Positions 49,656-59,276 of a stretch of DNA of 64,000 nucleotides are shown here, one piece after another (within the stretch, counting starts at the first letter, position 1; every line of letters starts with the position of its first letter). This stretch comes from Micromonospora sp. RHAY321. Its GTDB lineage: Bacteria > Actinomycetota > Actinomycetes > Mycobacteriales > Micromonosporaceae. Position numbers and translations under genes: made by a program. The stretch is taken from positions 294,145 to 358,144 of the forward strand of contig NZ_JAMHIW010000006.1 in assembly GCF_023896955.1 (NCBI RefSeq), given 5' to 3'. A model generated the notes under the pieces. The model was not told the origin of the DNA. It saw only the letters and a program-made list of their open reading frames with translations, and ran no database searches.

Positions 49656-49742
49656 GCAGCCCTCGCCCATCGGGGATTGCCGGCCGCGACTTCCAGCCCT
49701 AGTGTGACGCGCGTCGCTAAATTACCTGAGAGTAGGGTTCGC

Positions 49743-50939
49743 GTGCAGCGTTGCGTCGACATGCCCGGACACGTGCTGTTCCTCAACTGGCGAGACACTC
49801 GCAACCCCGAGGGCGGCGGTTCCGAGGTGTACGTGGAACGGATCGCGGCCGAGCTCGTGGCACGCGGATTCCGGGCCACCCTGTTCTGCGCCGCCCACAG
49901 CCAGGCCCCCGCCGAAGAGGTCAACGAGGCGGGCGTACGGCTGGTGCGGCGCGGCGGTCGGCACACCGTCTACCTCTGGGCGGCGCTCTGCTACGTGGCC
50001 GGCGCACTGGGTCTGGGCCCCCTGGCGGCGCGACGGGGCGGCCGGCCCGACATCCTGGTCGACGTCTGCAACGGGCTGCCGTTCCTCGCCCCGCTGTGGG
50101 CACGGCGGCCGGTGGTCAAGCTGATCCATCACGTGCACCGCGAGCAGTGGCCGGTGGTCCTCCCGCAGTGGGCCGCCCGGTTCGGCTGGTGGATCGAGTC
50201 GTCGCTCGCCGTACGCGTCTACCGGCGGTGCCGGTACGTAACCGTCTCCGAGGCCACCCGCAGAGAGTTGGCCACGCTCGGCGTACCGCCGGAGCAGGTC
50301 GCGGTCGTCTACAACGGCACGCCGGGGCTGCCCCGCACCGACACCGAGCGGGCGTCGTTCCCGCTGCTCGTGACGCTGAACCGGCTGGTGCCGCACAAGC
50401 GGGTGGAGGTGGCGCTGCGGGCCGTCGCGGCGCTCGCCGACGAGCTGCCCCAGCTTCGGCTGGTCGTCGCCGGCCAGGGCTGGTGGGAGCCGCAGCTGCG
50501 CGAGCTGGCCGCGGAGCTGGACATCACCGAGCGGGTCGACTTCCGTGGCTTCGTGACCGAGGAGGAGAAGGCCACCCTGCTCGCCTCGGCCTGGGTCGCA
50601 CTGACCCCGTCGCTGAAGGAGGGCTGGGGTCTGACGATCGTGGAGGCCGGGTCCGCGGGTACGCCCACGGTGGCGTTCCGGGAGGCGGGCGGCGTGGCCG
50701 AAGCGGTCGTCGACGGGCGCACGGGCCTGCTGGCCGACGACATCGACGACTACCTGGCCAAGGTGCGCACACTGCTGCACGAGGACGAGCTGCGGCGGGA
50801 GATGGGCGCCGAGGCCCGGAAGCACGCGGCGAGCTTCACCTGGCAGATCGCGGGTGGACGCTTCGCGGCTCTGTTGGAGGGTGCGGAGTCGCCCCGCCCG
50901 GTACAGCGGCGGGGCGAGCCGTCCTACCTGGTGCCGTAA
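49743..50939 (+). CDS. GT4 family glycosyltransferase
   Basis: This roughly 398-residue cytoplasmic, membrane-associated GT-B enzyme has N-terminal HVLFLNWRDTRNPEGGGSEV with the glycine-rich acceptor loop. In the C-terminal half, TLNRLVPHKRVEVALRAVAA (donor domain start) and SLKEGWGLTIVEAGSAGTPT (E-x7-E motif) are diagnostic of GT4. The sugar is unknown. A GTG at 49743 with GAGAGTAGGG upstream is used; the ATG six codons later is an alternative. The end overlaps the small secreted protein gene on the other strand by 16 bases. Confidence 0.9.
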   Translation: MQRCVDMPGHVLFLNWRDTRNPEGGGSEVYVERIAAELVARGFRATLFCAAHSQAPAEEVNEAGVRLVRRGGRHTVYLWAALCYVAGALGLGPLAARRGGRPDILVDVCNGLPFLAPLWARRPVVKLIHHVHREQWPVVLPQWAARFGWWIESSLAVRVYRRCRYVTVSEATRRELATLGVPPEQVAVVYNGTPGLPRTDTERASFPLLVTLNRLVPHKRVEVALRAVAALADELPQLRLVVAGQGWWEPQLRELAAELDITERVDFRGFVTEEEKATLLASAWVALTPSLKEGWGLTIVEAGSAGTPTVAFREAGGVAEAVVDGRTGLLADDIDDYLAKVRTLLHEDELRREMGAEARKHAASFTWQIAGGRFAALLEGAESPRPVQRRGEPSYLVP

Positions 50940-51118
50940 ACCTCGGGAGCGTACGGGTCCTGCTTACCGGCCCGCTTGGCCGTCTCCGAGACGTTCCTGG
51001 CCTCGGTGGCGGCCTCGTCGTCGGTGGCGGTCGCGGCGGCCGAGAGGCCGCCGAGGGCCAGGATCCCCAGCAACGCCGCCACCAGGCCGGACACGACCAG
51101 TGTCAGAGTTCTACGCAT
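50924..51118 (-). CDS. Small secreted protein (DUF2613-like)
   Basis: This 64-residue protein is nearly half signal sequence (MRRTLTLVVSGLVAALLGIL, ending about GGLSAAA). The mature part is short and acidic and ends KQDPYAPEVYGTR. In mycobacteria a small secreted protein of similar layout is encoded beside aftD, and here an AftD-like gene lies a few kilobases away. Family assignment rests on length, pattern and context. ATG (codon ends at 51118) has GGAGGAT upstream. Likely co-transcribed from the GT-C gene region with 35 bases between. Confidence 0.75.
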   Translation of the reverse strand: MRRTLTLVVSGLVAALLGILALGGLSAAATATDDEAATEARNVSETAKRAGKQDPYAPEVYGTR

Positions 51119-51153
51119 GCCAATCCTCCAATGGCGAGACGTGCGAGCGGACG

Positions 51154-52863
51154 TTACCACGCGGTAGGCCGCCGGTGTAGCGCCGAAAAGGCGGCAGCCG
51201 CGCACAGGAGGAGGGCGGCGGCGAGCGCTGCCACCACGGCCCACCGGGCGTGCCCGGCCGCGACCGAACCGGGCGGTACGGCCGGATTGCGGTAGAGAGT
51301 CAGGAATGGTCCCTCGTGGACGATCTGGAGATCGGCGAGGGCCGCCGGGTCCACACCACCGGGCACATGGTGCTGCACCACCACCCAGCGCACACCGGTG
51401 GCCGCCACGGGTCTCCCGTCGGCCAGCATCCGGCGCACCTCCCTCAGCCGTGGATTCTCCCCGGCCACGGCGACGTCGCCGACCCGGAGCGTGTCGTCGG
51501 TCAGCACCGTCCCCGGCAGGTAGCGGGGCGCCGGATCCAGGACGACCCGTCCCGGGTTCCACGGATAGGCCCGGTAGGCGCTCAACGGCAGCGCGAGGAT
51601 CTCACCCGGTTCGTCGGCCACGCGGTCGGCCACCGACCGCCAGTCCGCCGGATAGCTCACCGGACGAAGACGGCCGGCACCGCCGAACGCGAGATCCGGC
51701 ATGACGGCCACCGGCAGGAACAGCAGACCGACCAGGACCACCGCCGCCACGTCCCGGTCGATCCCGGCCAGCAACCGCTCGGCGCCCAGCGCCGCGCACA
51801 CCACCAGCAGCAGCGCGTACGGGGCCAGGAACTTCTGGCCGTCGCGGAGCAGCCCCGCACCCGGCACCTCCACCACCGCCCAGCGCAGCACGGAGTCCCC
51901 GCCGGGCAGCACGCCGAGGGCGGCCAGAAGGTAGGCGGCCCCCGCGAGCACCGCCAACCGCACCCCCGTGCCCGGGGGCAGCCGGCGTCGCAGCAGTCCG
52001 GCGCCCACGCCCGCCAGAATCAGCAGCACCAGGGTCGCCAGCGGAACCAGCGGAGCCGCCCGACTGGCGGGAGTGGCCTGCGCGTTCCAGATGCCGCCGG
52101 TACCCGCGAGCGCCACCAGCGGACCCGCCCAGTTCTCGGAGCGCGTCGCGAACGCCGCCACCCCGGCCGGGTCGGAAGAACCGCCGGCGCCGGTGACCAG
52201 GGCCGCCGTCACCCAGGGGGCGTTCAGCAGCGCGACACCCGCCACCGCGAGCGCCGACGGACGCGGGCGCGCCCGATCGGGCACCAGCAGGACAACCGTG
52301 CCCAGCGCGATCAGCCCGCCGGTCGGGGTGATCGCCGCAGGCGCGGCCGCGAGCACCAACCGGGCGAGCGCGCCGTCGCGGCCCGCCCGCACGTCCAGCG
52401 CCGCCCGCACCAACCAGGGCAGAGCGGCGTACGCGAGCAGCAGCCCCCACTGCCCGATCAGCAGCCGCTCGGCCAGGTAGGGCGTCCACGCGTACGCCAC
52501 CGCGGCGAACAGCCGGACCGCGCGCCGGTCGGTCGGCACCAGCCGACCGGCGCCGACGGCGGCCAGGAGGATCGCCCCACCGAGCACCAGCCGCTGCACC
52601 AGCCAACCCGGGACCACCTGCGTGACCAGGGAGACCAGCGCGTCCATCGGCACCGCCCTGGGCAGGCTCTGCGCCGGGGCGACGAGATCCCAGCTCAACG
52701 GCTGGCGGGGTACGAACACCATGTCGTACAGCAGCGCGTAGCCCGGTGCGGCGAGCGGGGCGAGCACCACCACCGTGACGACCGCCGCGACGGCGTACAG
52801 CGGCAGGGTCTCCCGCGCCGTCCGGTGCCGTGGGGCGTCGACGGTGGTGTGCCGCTCAACCAT
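51154..52863 (-). CDS. Polytopic membrane protein, GT-C glycosyltransferase-like
   Basis: This 569-residue protein has about 12 hydrophobic segments. The first is at about 22-42, followed by an extracytoplasmic loop with YDMVFVPRQPLSWDLVAP that holds an acidic residue of the type used by GT-C enzymes. A soluble extracellular part lies near the end (about 400-535, with YPADWRSVADRVADEPGEIL). Layout and neighbours suggest a polyprenyl-phosphate sugar-dependent glycosyltransferase. It starts directly after the stop of the next membrane protein gene. Confidence 0.72.
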   Translation of the reverse strand: MVERHTTVDAPRHRTARETLPLYAVAAVVTVVVLAPLAAPGYALLYDMVFVPRQPLSWDLVAPAQSLPRAVPMDALVSLVTQVVPGWLVQRLVLGGAILLAAVGAGRLVPTDRRAVRLFAAVAYAWTPYLAERLLIGQWGLLLAYAALPWLVRAALDVRAGRDGALARLVLAAAPAAITPTGGLIALGTVVLLVPDRARPRPSALAVAGVALLNAPWVTAALVTGAGGSSDPAGVAAFATRSENWAGPLVALAGTGGIWNAQATPASRAAPLVPLATLVLLILAGVGAGLLRRRLPPGTGVRLAVLAGAAYLLAALGVLPGGDSVLRWAVVEVPGAGLLRDGQKFLAPYALLLVVCAALGAERLLAGIDRDVAAVVLVGLLFLPVAVMPDLAFGGAGRLRPVSYPADWRSVADRVADEPGEILALPLSAYRAYPWNPGRVVLDPAPRYLPGTVLTDDTLRVGDVAVAGENPRLREVRRMLADGRPVAATGVRWVVVQHHVPGGVDPAALADLQIVHEGPFLTLYRNPAVPPGSVAAGHARWAVVAALAAALLLCAAAAFSALHRRPTAW

Positions 52864-54747
52864 TCACGGTGCCGGCACCGCCCGGCCCACGGTGATCAGC
52901 TGGGTGCACACTCCGACCTGCGGGGTCTGAACGGTGATCTCGACGCTGCTCCCGGCGCCCTCCAACAGGAAGAACACCTCGTTCAACCCACGCTGCAGCG
53001 TGATCTCCCGGGTGGCCGCGCCGAGCCGGAACACCGCCGTGGATTCGCCCGAACTGAGGTAGCCGAACTGCACCACGTACGGCCACTCCTCCAGGTACCC
53101 GTCCAGCGGGATCCGGGTGGTCCGGCCGCCCTCCGCCAGGTGCCCGCAGTCGGGCACCGTACCCGGGAGGATCTTCCGCCCCTGGACCACGACCGGACGG
53201 ATCCGGCCGTACTCGTCGAACATCGACGGTCGCGCGGCCTCCGTCACGAACGTGGGTCGGTGGTCCGCCGGACGGAAGAAGTGCGACTGCAGATTGTCCG
53301 GCCAGAAGTAACCGGCGACGACGCGGTCCGGGACGACGGTGTCCAGGAAGACGGTGCCCGGCGGCGCGGCCGCCAGCTCCGCCTGCGCCGTCGCGAGGTA
53401 CTCCCGCCCGTACTTGGTGCTCCAGTTGTCACCGAACCGGGCCGTGCTCCAGAGGGTCCCCACCCCGATGGTGGCCAGGAGGAGGATCATCGAGACCAGG
53501 CCGACCGCGAAGGCGCCCGGTTCCCGCAGGACCGTCGGCACCGGCCACGCCGACACGTCGTCCTCGTTCACGTCCTTCGTCCCGAGCAGGGCCGCGCCGA
53601 CACAGATCGCGGCTACCAGCATCACGTCGGCGACGTACCGGGGGACGACGCCGACCACCGGGCCGAGCGGGCCGCCGAGCCGGGTGACGGCAAAGAGCGC
53701 GGCGACCAGCCCGAGGTAGCACACGAGCAGCAGCCAGGCCCGGCCGGCCGACGGGCGCCGCCGGACGGTGACCACGACGAGCGCCACCAGCACAGCCCAC
53801 GACAGCCACTTGGCGACGTCGTACGGGTCCACGAGCGGCGGGCCGTCACCGGCGTACGTCCAGCGCCACGGCCCGCCGACCAGACCCGGCACGACCGTTT
53901 CGCCGACCAGGTCACCGAGGAAGGTGAGGACCTGACCGACCGAATTCGGTTCGTCCAGTTCGCGGGCGGGACGGGTCAGATAGAACGCCAGGTACGCCCC
54001 GGAGAGCACGCCGAGCACCAGCCACGCCGGCCAGTAGCGGCCAATCGCCCTCCGCAGGCTGCGCCACACGCCGCCCGACGTGAAGAGGAATACGGTCAGC
54101 AGGAACAGCAGCGGCACGATCAGCAGGGCCTTGGTGTCGAAGAGAAGACCGAACACCACCCAGAGGACGACCACCGGCAGATGCCGCAGGCGGCCGGTTC
54201 GCACGTACCGGACCTGGGCCGACACCGCCAGGACCAGGGCCAGCTGCACCGGCAGCACGAGCAGCCCGACCAGCCAGAGCGAGGACACCTCCAGCGTCAG
54301 CGGGCTGAACACGTACAGGCACAGCGGGATGAGCAGCCCCCAGCCCGGCCGGAGCAGGTCACGCAGCAGCCGGTAGAGGGCGATGCCGACCGCCGCCTGG
54401 CCGACCGCCAGCAGCAGCACCCACGGCCAGCTCACGAAGCCGGCCACCCGCACCATCCCCCACGCCACCAGCAGACCGCCCGGCATGAGGTGGTTGTTGA
54501 AGGTACGCAGGAGATAGTCCGGGTCCAGCCGCGTGTCGAGGACCTGAGCGGCGATGACGAACTCGTCCTGGGAGAACCAGCCACGGGTGGCGAGGCCGGC
54601 GCGCCAGGCGACGGACACGACGATGAGGGCGACCGCGACCGCCCGGACCCGGTCGGCCCGGAGCCACCGACCGATCGGCCCCGGTCCATCGTCATCCGGG
54701 GCGACGGCCTCCGGACGCGTCTCGGCCTCAGCTTCTGGCATTGACAT
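52864..54747 (-). CDS. Polytopic membrane protein, GT-C glycosyltransferase-like
   Basis: This 627-residue protein has a cytoplasmic N-terminus, first helix about 33-50, then RGWFSQDEFVIAAQVLDTRL. That is a loop with the D-E pair typical for GT-C catalysis, followed by NNHLMPGG. About ten more helices follow, then an extracellular beta-rich C-terminal domain (about 440-627) resembling a carbohydrate-binding module. It forms a tight pair with the 51154-52863 gene, with no base between stop and start. It is divergent from the AftD-like gene by 161 bases. Sugar and acceptor are unknown. Confidence 0.75.
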   Translation of the reverse strand: MSMPEAEAETRPEAVAPDDDGPGPIGRWLRADRVRAVAVALIVVSVAWRAGLATRGWFSQDEFVIAAQVLDTRLDPDYLLRTFNNHLMPGGLLVAWGMVRVAGFVSWPWVLLLAVGQAAVGIALYRLLRDLLRPGWGLLIPLCLYVFSPLTLEVSSLWLVGLLVLPVQLALVLAVSAQVRYVRTGRLRHLPVVVLWVVFGLLFDTKALLIVPLLFLLTVFLFTSGGVWRSLRRAIGRYWPAWLVLGVLSGAYLAFYLTRPARELDEPNSVGQVLTFLGDLVGETVVPGLVGGPWRWTYAGDGPPLVDPYDVAKWLSWAVLVALVVVTVRRRPSAGRAWLLLVCYLGLVAALFAVTRLGGPLGPVVGVVPRYVADVMLVAAICVGAALLGTKDVNEDDVSAWPVPTVLREPGAFAVGLVSMILLLATIGVGTLWSTARFGDNWSTKYGREYLATAQAELAAAPPGTVFLDTVVPDRVVAGYFWPDNLQSHFFRPADHRPTFVTEAARPSMFDEYGRIRPVVVQGRKILPGTVPDCGHLAEGGRTTRIPLDGYLEEWPYVVQFGYLSSGESTAVFRLGAATREITLQRGLNEVFFLLEGAGSSVEITVQTPQVGVCTQLITVGRAVPAP

Positions 54748-54908
54748 GGTCGGCAGCCTGCCACACGCTTACACGCCGTGGGGACGGCCGTTCTCCCGAT
54801 AACGCCACCGCAGCGCCCCAGGTCGCCCGTCCGTGCCCGGTCCGGATAACGTCGCGCGACAGTCGTCGGCTGCCGGTGCGCGTCCGGCCGGCGCAGACAG
54901 GAGCCGAA

Positions 54909-57900
54909 ATGCGTGCAGAGGTGACCAGTGGCGCCGGTCCGGGATCCAGTCGTACCCGGCGTACGGCCCGGCGGTTCCGGCACCTGGCCATCTGCATCGC
55001 CCTCACCGCGCTCGCCTTCCAGCAGGCCCCCGGGCAGGTCGTCCCCGACACCAAGGTCGATCTGAGCATCAACCCGGCCGGGTGGATGCTCCGCTCACTG
55101 CACCTGTGGGACCCCAACGGCACCTTCGGACAGCTCCAGAACCAGGCGTACGGATATCTCTGGCCGATGGGCCCGTTCTTCCTGCTCGGGTCGGAAGCCG
55201 GTCTCGCGCCGTGGGTGGTCCAGCGGCTGTGGTGGGCACTGATCTTCTGTGTCGCGTACCTGGGCGCGGTGCGGCTGATGGGTCGGCTCGGGATCGGCAC
55301 GCCCGCCGGGCGAATGATCGCCGGTGTCGCCTTCGCGCTGTCGCCCCGGATCCTCACCCAGCTCGGCTGGTCCTCGGTGGAGTCCTGGCCGAGCGCCCTC
55401 GCCCCCTGGGTGCTCATCCCCCTGGTGGGCCTCGCACGCGGCACGCCGCTGCGGCGTGCCGTCGCCGGGTCGGCCGTCGCCGTCGCCTGCGCCGGCGGGG
55501 TCAACGCCACGGCCGTGGTCGCGGTGGTGCCACTCGCCCTGCTCTGGCTCGCCACCCTGCACCCCGTACGCCGCCGCGTCACCGCGATCGCCGCCTGGTG
55601 TGGCGCGGTCGCCCTGGCCACGGCGTGGTGGTTGGTTCCGCTGCTGATCCTCGGCCGATACAGCCCACCCTTCCTGGACTACATCGAGACCGCCCGCAAC
55701 ACCACCAGCGTCACCGACGCGACGACCACGCTGCGCGGCGCCTCCTACTGGGTCGCCTACCTGGGCAATCCGTTCGGGTCGACCATCCCGGCCGGCGCGC
55801 GGCTCGCCAACGAGCCGCTGTTGATCGCCGCCACCCTGGCGGTCGCCGCCCTCGGTGTCCTCGGCCTGTCCCGGCGCGGGATGCCGCACCGCCGGTTCCT
55901 GATCACAGGTCTGGTGCTCGGTGCCGCCCTCGTCGGTCTCGGGCACGTCGGCGACCTGCCGAACATCCTCGCGGAGCCACAGCGGGCATTCCTCGACGGC
56001 GTCGGCGCCCCGCTGCGCAACGTGCACAAGTTCGACGTCCTGCTCCGCCTGCCGTTGGCGCTCGGGCTGGCACACCTGATCGGCCTGGTCGTCCGCGCGG
56101 CACGCACCGCGCCCGCGCAGTACCGCTCGCGAACCGTCGCGCGCGCCTGGCTGACGGCCGGAGCTGCCATGGCGGCGGTGGCCGCGGTCGCCACACCGGC
56201 GCTCGCCGGCGGGCTCGCCACACCGGGCGCCGTCAAGGAGGTGCCCGGCTACTGGCACGAGGCCGCCGACTGGCTCGACGCCAACACCGGACGGGGGCGG
56301 GTGCTCGTCGTCCCCGGGGCACGCTTCCCGTCGTACGACTGGGGCAACACCACCGACGAGATCACCCAGCCCCTGCTGGACAGCCGGTGGGCGGTACGCA
56401 ACGCCATCCCCTTCACCCCACCCACCACGATCCGGCTGCTGGACGCGGTCGAGTCGACACTCGCCACCGGTTCCGGCTCCACCGGCCTGGCCGACCTGCT
56501 CGCCCGCTCCGGGATCAGCCACGTCCTGTTCCGCGCCGACCTCGACCACGGCCGGTCCGACACGGCCCGGCCGGCGATCGTCCGCCAGGCGTTGGAGCGT
56601 TCACCCGGCCTGACCCGGGTCACCAGCTTCGGCCCCCTGCGCGGCGGGCCGTCGAGCCCGGACGAGTTCCGCGACCAGGGGCTCGACGTGCCCGTACGGG
56701 CCCTGGAGGTCTACCAGGTCGACCGGCCCGTCGAGCCGGTGGTCGCCTACGACCGTGACGACGTGACCACCGTCGTCGGCGGCCCCGAGTCCCTCCTCGA
56801 CCTCGCCGAGGCGGGCCAGTTGAGCCCGGCGCCCACCATCCTCGCGGGTGACGCGCAGGCCGGTGCCGCCGTCGGACCGGTCGCGATGACCGACGGGCTC
56901 CGCCGGCGCGACGTGTCGTTCGGCCGACTGCGCGACAACGCCTCCCAGACCCTCACCGCCGACGACACCTTCGAGGTGTCGGCACCGGCCCACGACTACC
57001 TGCCCGAGTGGGGTGCGGAACGGTCCACCGTCGCTCGTTTCGAGGGCATCAGCACGATCCGGGCGTCGACCGCCGCCTCCCAGGTGGACGCCCCCGGCGG
57101 CGCCCGCCCCGAGCACCAGCCGTACGCGGCGATGGACGGCGACCCCGCGACCTCCTGGCAGTCCGCGCCGTACTCGCCGAGCGACCGGCAGTGGGTCGAG
57201 GTCGTTCTCGCGAAACCGACGCGGGTCACCCGCGTGGAGGTCCGCTTCGACCTGAAGGCCGACTCCCTGCCGACGGCGGTGACCGTCACGGCCGGGTACG
57301 AGAGCCGCACGGTCGAGCAGTTCAGCGACCACATGGTCTTCGAGCTGCCCGGCGTCCACGCCACCCGCGAGGTCCAGATCTCGGTCGACGGCGCCTTCGC
57401 CCTCCGCCCGCTCGGCACCGGGACGGTCGGCATCGCCGAGATCGGCATCCCCGGCGTTCGGACCAGCCGGACACTCCAGCTTCCCGCCGCACCGGCCACC
57501 GACCGGCCCGCGACCGTCGTCGTGGCGGCGGCTCCCACCACACCGGCCTGCTTCTCCGTCGACGGACGACCCCGCTGCTCCAACGACGCCGTCCGGGGCT
57601 CCGAGGACGGGTCCACCATCGACCGGACGCTCACCCTGCCGACCGACGGGGCGTACACCCCGACGCTGTGGGCGCGGCCGACGCCCGGCCCGTCCCTGGA
57701 CGCGGCGCTCGACAAGCTGGTGACCGACGCACAGACGCTACGCCTCGCACCGCAGGTCAGCGCCTCCTCGACGGCCGTGTCCGACCCGGCTGGCCGGCCC
57801 GGCGCGGTGCTCGACGGGGACCCGACCACCAGTTGGTCACCGGCGGTCAGCGACGAGGCACCGATCCTGCGCCTCAAGTGGCTCAAGCCGCGGGTCATCA

Positions 57901-59276
57901 GCGGGCTGCGCTTCACCGTCGACCCGGAGGCCGCCGCCACCCGGCTCGGCAGCCTCCGGGTGGTCGGCGACGACGGTTTCCGCAGCAGCCTGCTGGGCGA
58001 CGACGGCCTGCTCACCCTGGACCCGCCGATGCGGACCGACGAGGTCACCATCCAGTTCCTGGACAAGCCGTCCGCCTCCAGCACCGACCCGTACAAGCTG
58101 CGGTTGCCGGAGTCGTTGCCGGTCGCGGTCGGCGAGGTGACCGTGCTGCCGGGCGCGTCCGCGGTGCGGCCACGCCTGGACACGCCGCTGAAGCTCGCCT
58201 GCGGATCGGGTCCGACGCTGCAGGTCGGCCAGGCCCGGGTGACCACCACGCTCAACGGCACACTGCGCGACCTGCTGGAACTGCGGGAGGTGCGGGTCGC
58301 GCCCTGCGGCCGGGACACGCCCAAGCAACTGGAGCTGGGCCGTGGCGAGCACCGCCTCGTCACCACACCGAGCGCGCTGGCCTCGCCCACCCTGGTGGCC
58401 CTGGTGCCGCAGACGTCCACGCCCGCACCGGCGGCGACTCCCAGCGCCATCGAGGTCGACTCCTGGGCGGCCACCGAACGACGGGTCCGCGTCGCCGACC
58501 ACCCCGTCGACCGGGTGCTCGCCGTACGGGAGAACACCAACGACGGCTGGCAGGCCACCATCGGCGGGCGGACGCTGAAGCCGGTGGTGGTGGACGGCTG
58601 GCAGCAGGGCTGGATCCTGCCCGCCGGCACCTCCGGCGAGGTGGTGCTGCGCTTCGCCCCGGACACGACGTACCGGGCGGGTCTGCTGGTCGGCGGGGTC
58701 CTGCTGGTGGCGGTTCTCCTCCTCGCGGCACTGCCCGTCCGACGGCCCGCCGGGTCCACCGCCGTGCCACGCGCTCGGCGGCCGGTCACCCGCTCCCTGC
58801 CGCTGCTGGCCGTGGGAGCAGCCGCGCTGGTGCTGTCGAGTGGCCTCATCGGCGGCCTGCTGGTCGCGGCAGGGTTCATGCTGGCCGTCCCCGGCCCGCG
58901 CCGCCTGCCGTGGATGTCGGACCCCCGGCGGGCCAGGACGATCCGTCGGGCCGTCGAGACGTGGCTGCCCGGCGCGCTCATCCTGCTCGCCGGGTGGATC
59001 CACCTCGCCTCGGAGCAACGGCACACCGACGCCTTCTCGCAACTCGCGGTCGTGGTCGCGCTGGGCGCTCTCTGGCTCTCCACGACCGTCCGACGACGAC
59101 CGGTGCGTCGGGCCACGCCGGCCACGGGCGCCCAGCCGGCACCCAGGGTCGACCAGGCGGCACCGATCGATCGGTCGGAGACGGCGGAGCCCGGGGTGCC
59201 GGAGCAGCGGAAACCGGACACGGAGACGCCGGACCCTACCGACGGGCACCTACCCAACCTCTCCCAGATCACATGA
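54909..59276 (+). CDS. AftD-like alpha-(1->3)-arabinofuranosyltransferase family protein
   Basis: This is a 1455-residue membrane protein. The N-terminal GT-C part (about 1-470) has helix 1, then VVPDTKVDLSINPAGWMLRS with the putative catalytic Asp, LWDPNGTFGQLQNQAYGYLW, and about ten more helices. The long extracellular part contains two discoidin/F5-8-like modules, with DGDPATSWQSAP near 742 and DGDPTTSWSPA near 968. C-terminal helices (about 1255-1275, 1300-1335, 1355-1395) precede an acidic tail. The length and domain order match mycobacterial AftD, which adds branching arabinose from decaprenyl-phospho-arabinose. ATG at 54909 has CAGGAG upstream. The stop overlaps the flippase gene. Confidence 0.85.
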   Translation: MRAEVTSGAGPGSSRTRRTARRFRHLAICIALTALAFQQAPGQVVPDTKVDLSINPAGWMLRSLHLWDPNGTFGQLQNQAYGYLWPMGPFFLLGSEAGLAPWVVQRLWWALIFCVAYLGAVRLMGRLGIGTPAGRMIAGVAFALSPRILTQLGWSSVESWPSALAPWVLIPLVGLARGTPLRRAVAGSAVAVACAGGVNATAVVAVVPLALLWLATLHPVRRRVTAIAAWCGAVALATAWWLVPLLILGRYSPPFLDYIETARNTTSVTDATTTLRGASYWVAYLGNPFGSTIPAGARLANEPLLIAATLAVAALGVLGLSRRGMPHRRFLITGLVLGAALVGLGHVGDLPNILAEPQRAFLDGVGAPLRNVHKFDVLLRLPLALGLAHLIGLVVRAARTAPAQYRSRTVARAWLTAGAAMAAVAAVATPALAGGLATPGAVKEVPGYWHEAADWLDANTGRGRVLVVPGARFPSYDWGNTTDEITQPLLDSRWAVRNAIPFTPPTTIRLLDAVESTLATGSGSTGLADLLARSGISHVLFRADLDHGRSDTARPAIVRQALERSPGLTRVTSFGPLRGGPSSPDEFRDQGLDVPVRALEVYQVDRPVEPVVAYDRDDVTTVVGGPESLLDLAEAGQLSPAPTILAGDAQAGAAVGPVAMTDGLRRRDVSFGRLRDNASQTLTADDTFEVSAPAHDYLPEWGAERSTVARFEGISTIRASTAASQVDAPGGARPEHQPYAAMDGDPATSWQSAPYSPSDRQWVEVVLAKPTRVTRVEVRFDLKADSLPTAVTVTAGYESRTVEQFSDHMVFELPGVHATREVQISVDGAFALRPLGTGTVGIAEIGIPGVRTSRTLQLPAAPATDRPATVVVAAAPTTPACFSVDGRPRCSNDAVRGSEDGSTIDRTLTLPTDGAYTPTLWARPTPGPSLDAALDKLVTDAQTLRLAPQVSASSTAVSDPAGRPGAVLDGDPTTSWSPAVSDEAPILRLKWLKPRVISGLRFTVDPEAAATRLGSLRVVGDDGFRSSLLGDDGLLTLDPPMRTDEVTIQFLDKPSASSTDPYKLRLPESLPVAVGEVTVLPGASAVRPRLDTPLKLACGSGPTLQVGQARVTTTLNGTLRDLLELREVRVAPCGRDTPKQLELGRGEHRLVTTPSALASPTLVALVPQTSTPAPAATPSAIEVDSWAATERRVRVADHPVDRVLAVRENTNDGWQATIGGRTLKPVVVDGWQQGWILPAGTSGEVVLRFAPDTTYRAGLLVGGVLLVAVLLLAALPVRRPAGSTAVPRARRPVTRSLPLLAVGAAALVLSSGLIGGLLVAAGFMLAVPGPRRLPWMSDPRRARTIRRAVETWLPGALILLAGWIHLASEQRHTDAFSQLAVVVALGALWLSTTVRRRPVRRATPATGAQPAPRVDQAAPIDRSETAEPGVPEQRKPDTETPDPTDGHLPNLSQIT

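Noticed and set aside
51250..54744. Very long plus-strand open frame (over 1100 codons) opposite the two GT-C-like genes
   Set aside because: Composition is Arg/Gln/His/Gly-rich with no domain motif. It is the antisense of two well-formed membrane protein genes whose third-position GC keeps the opposite frame open.
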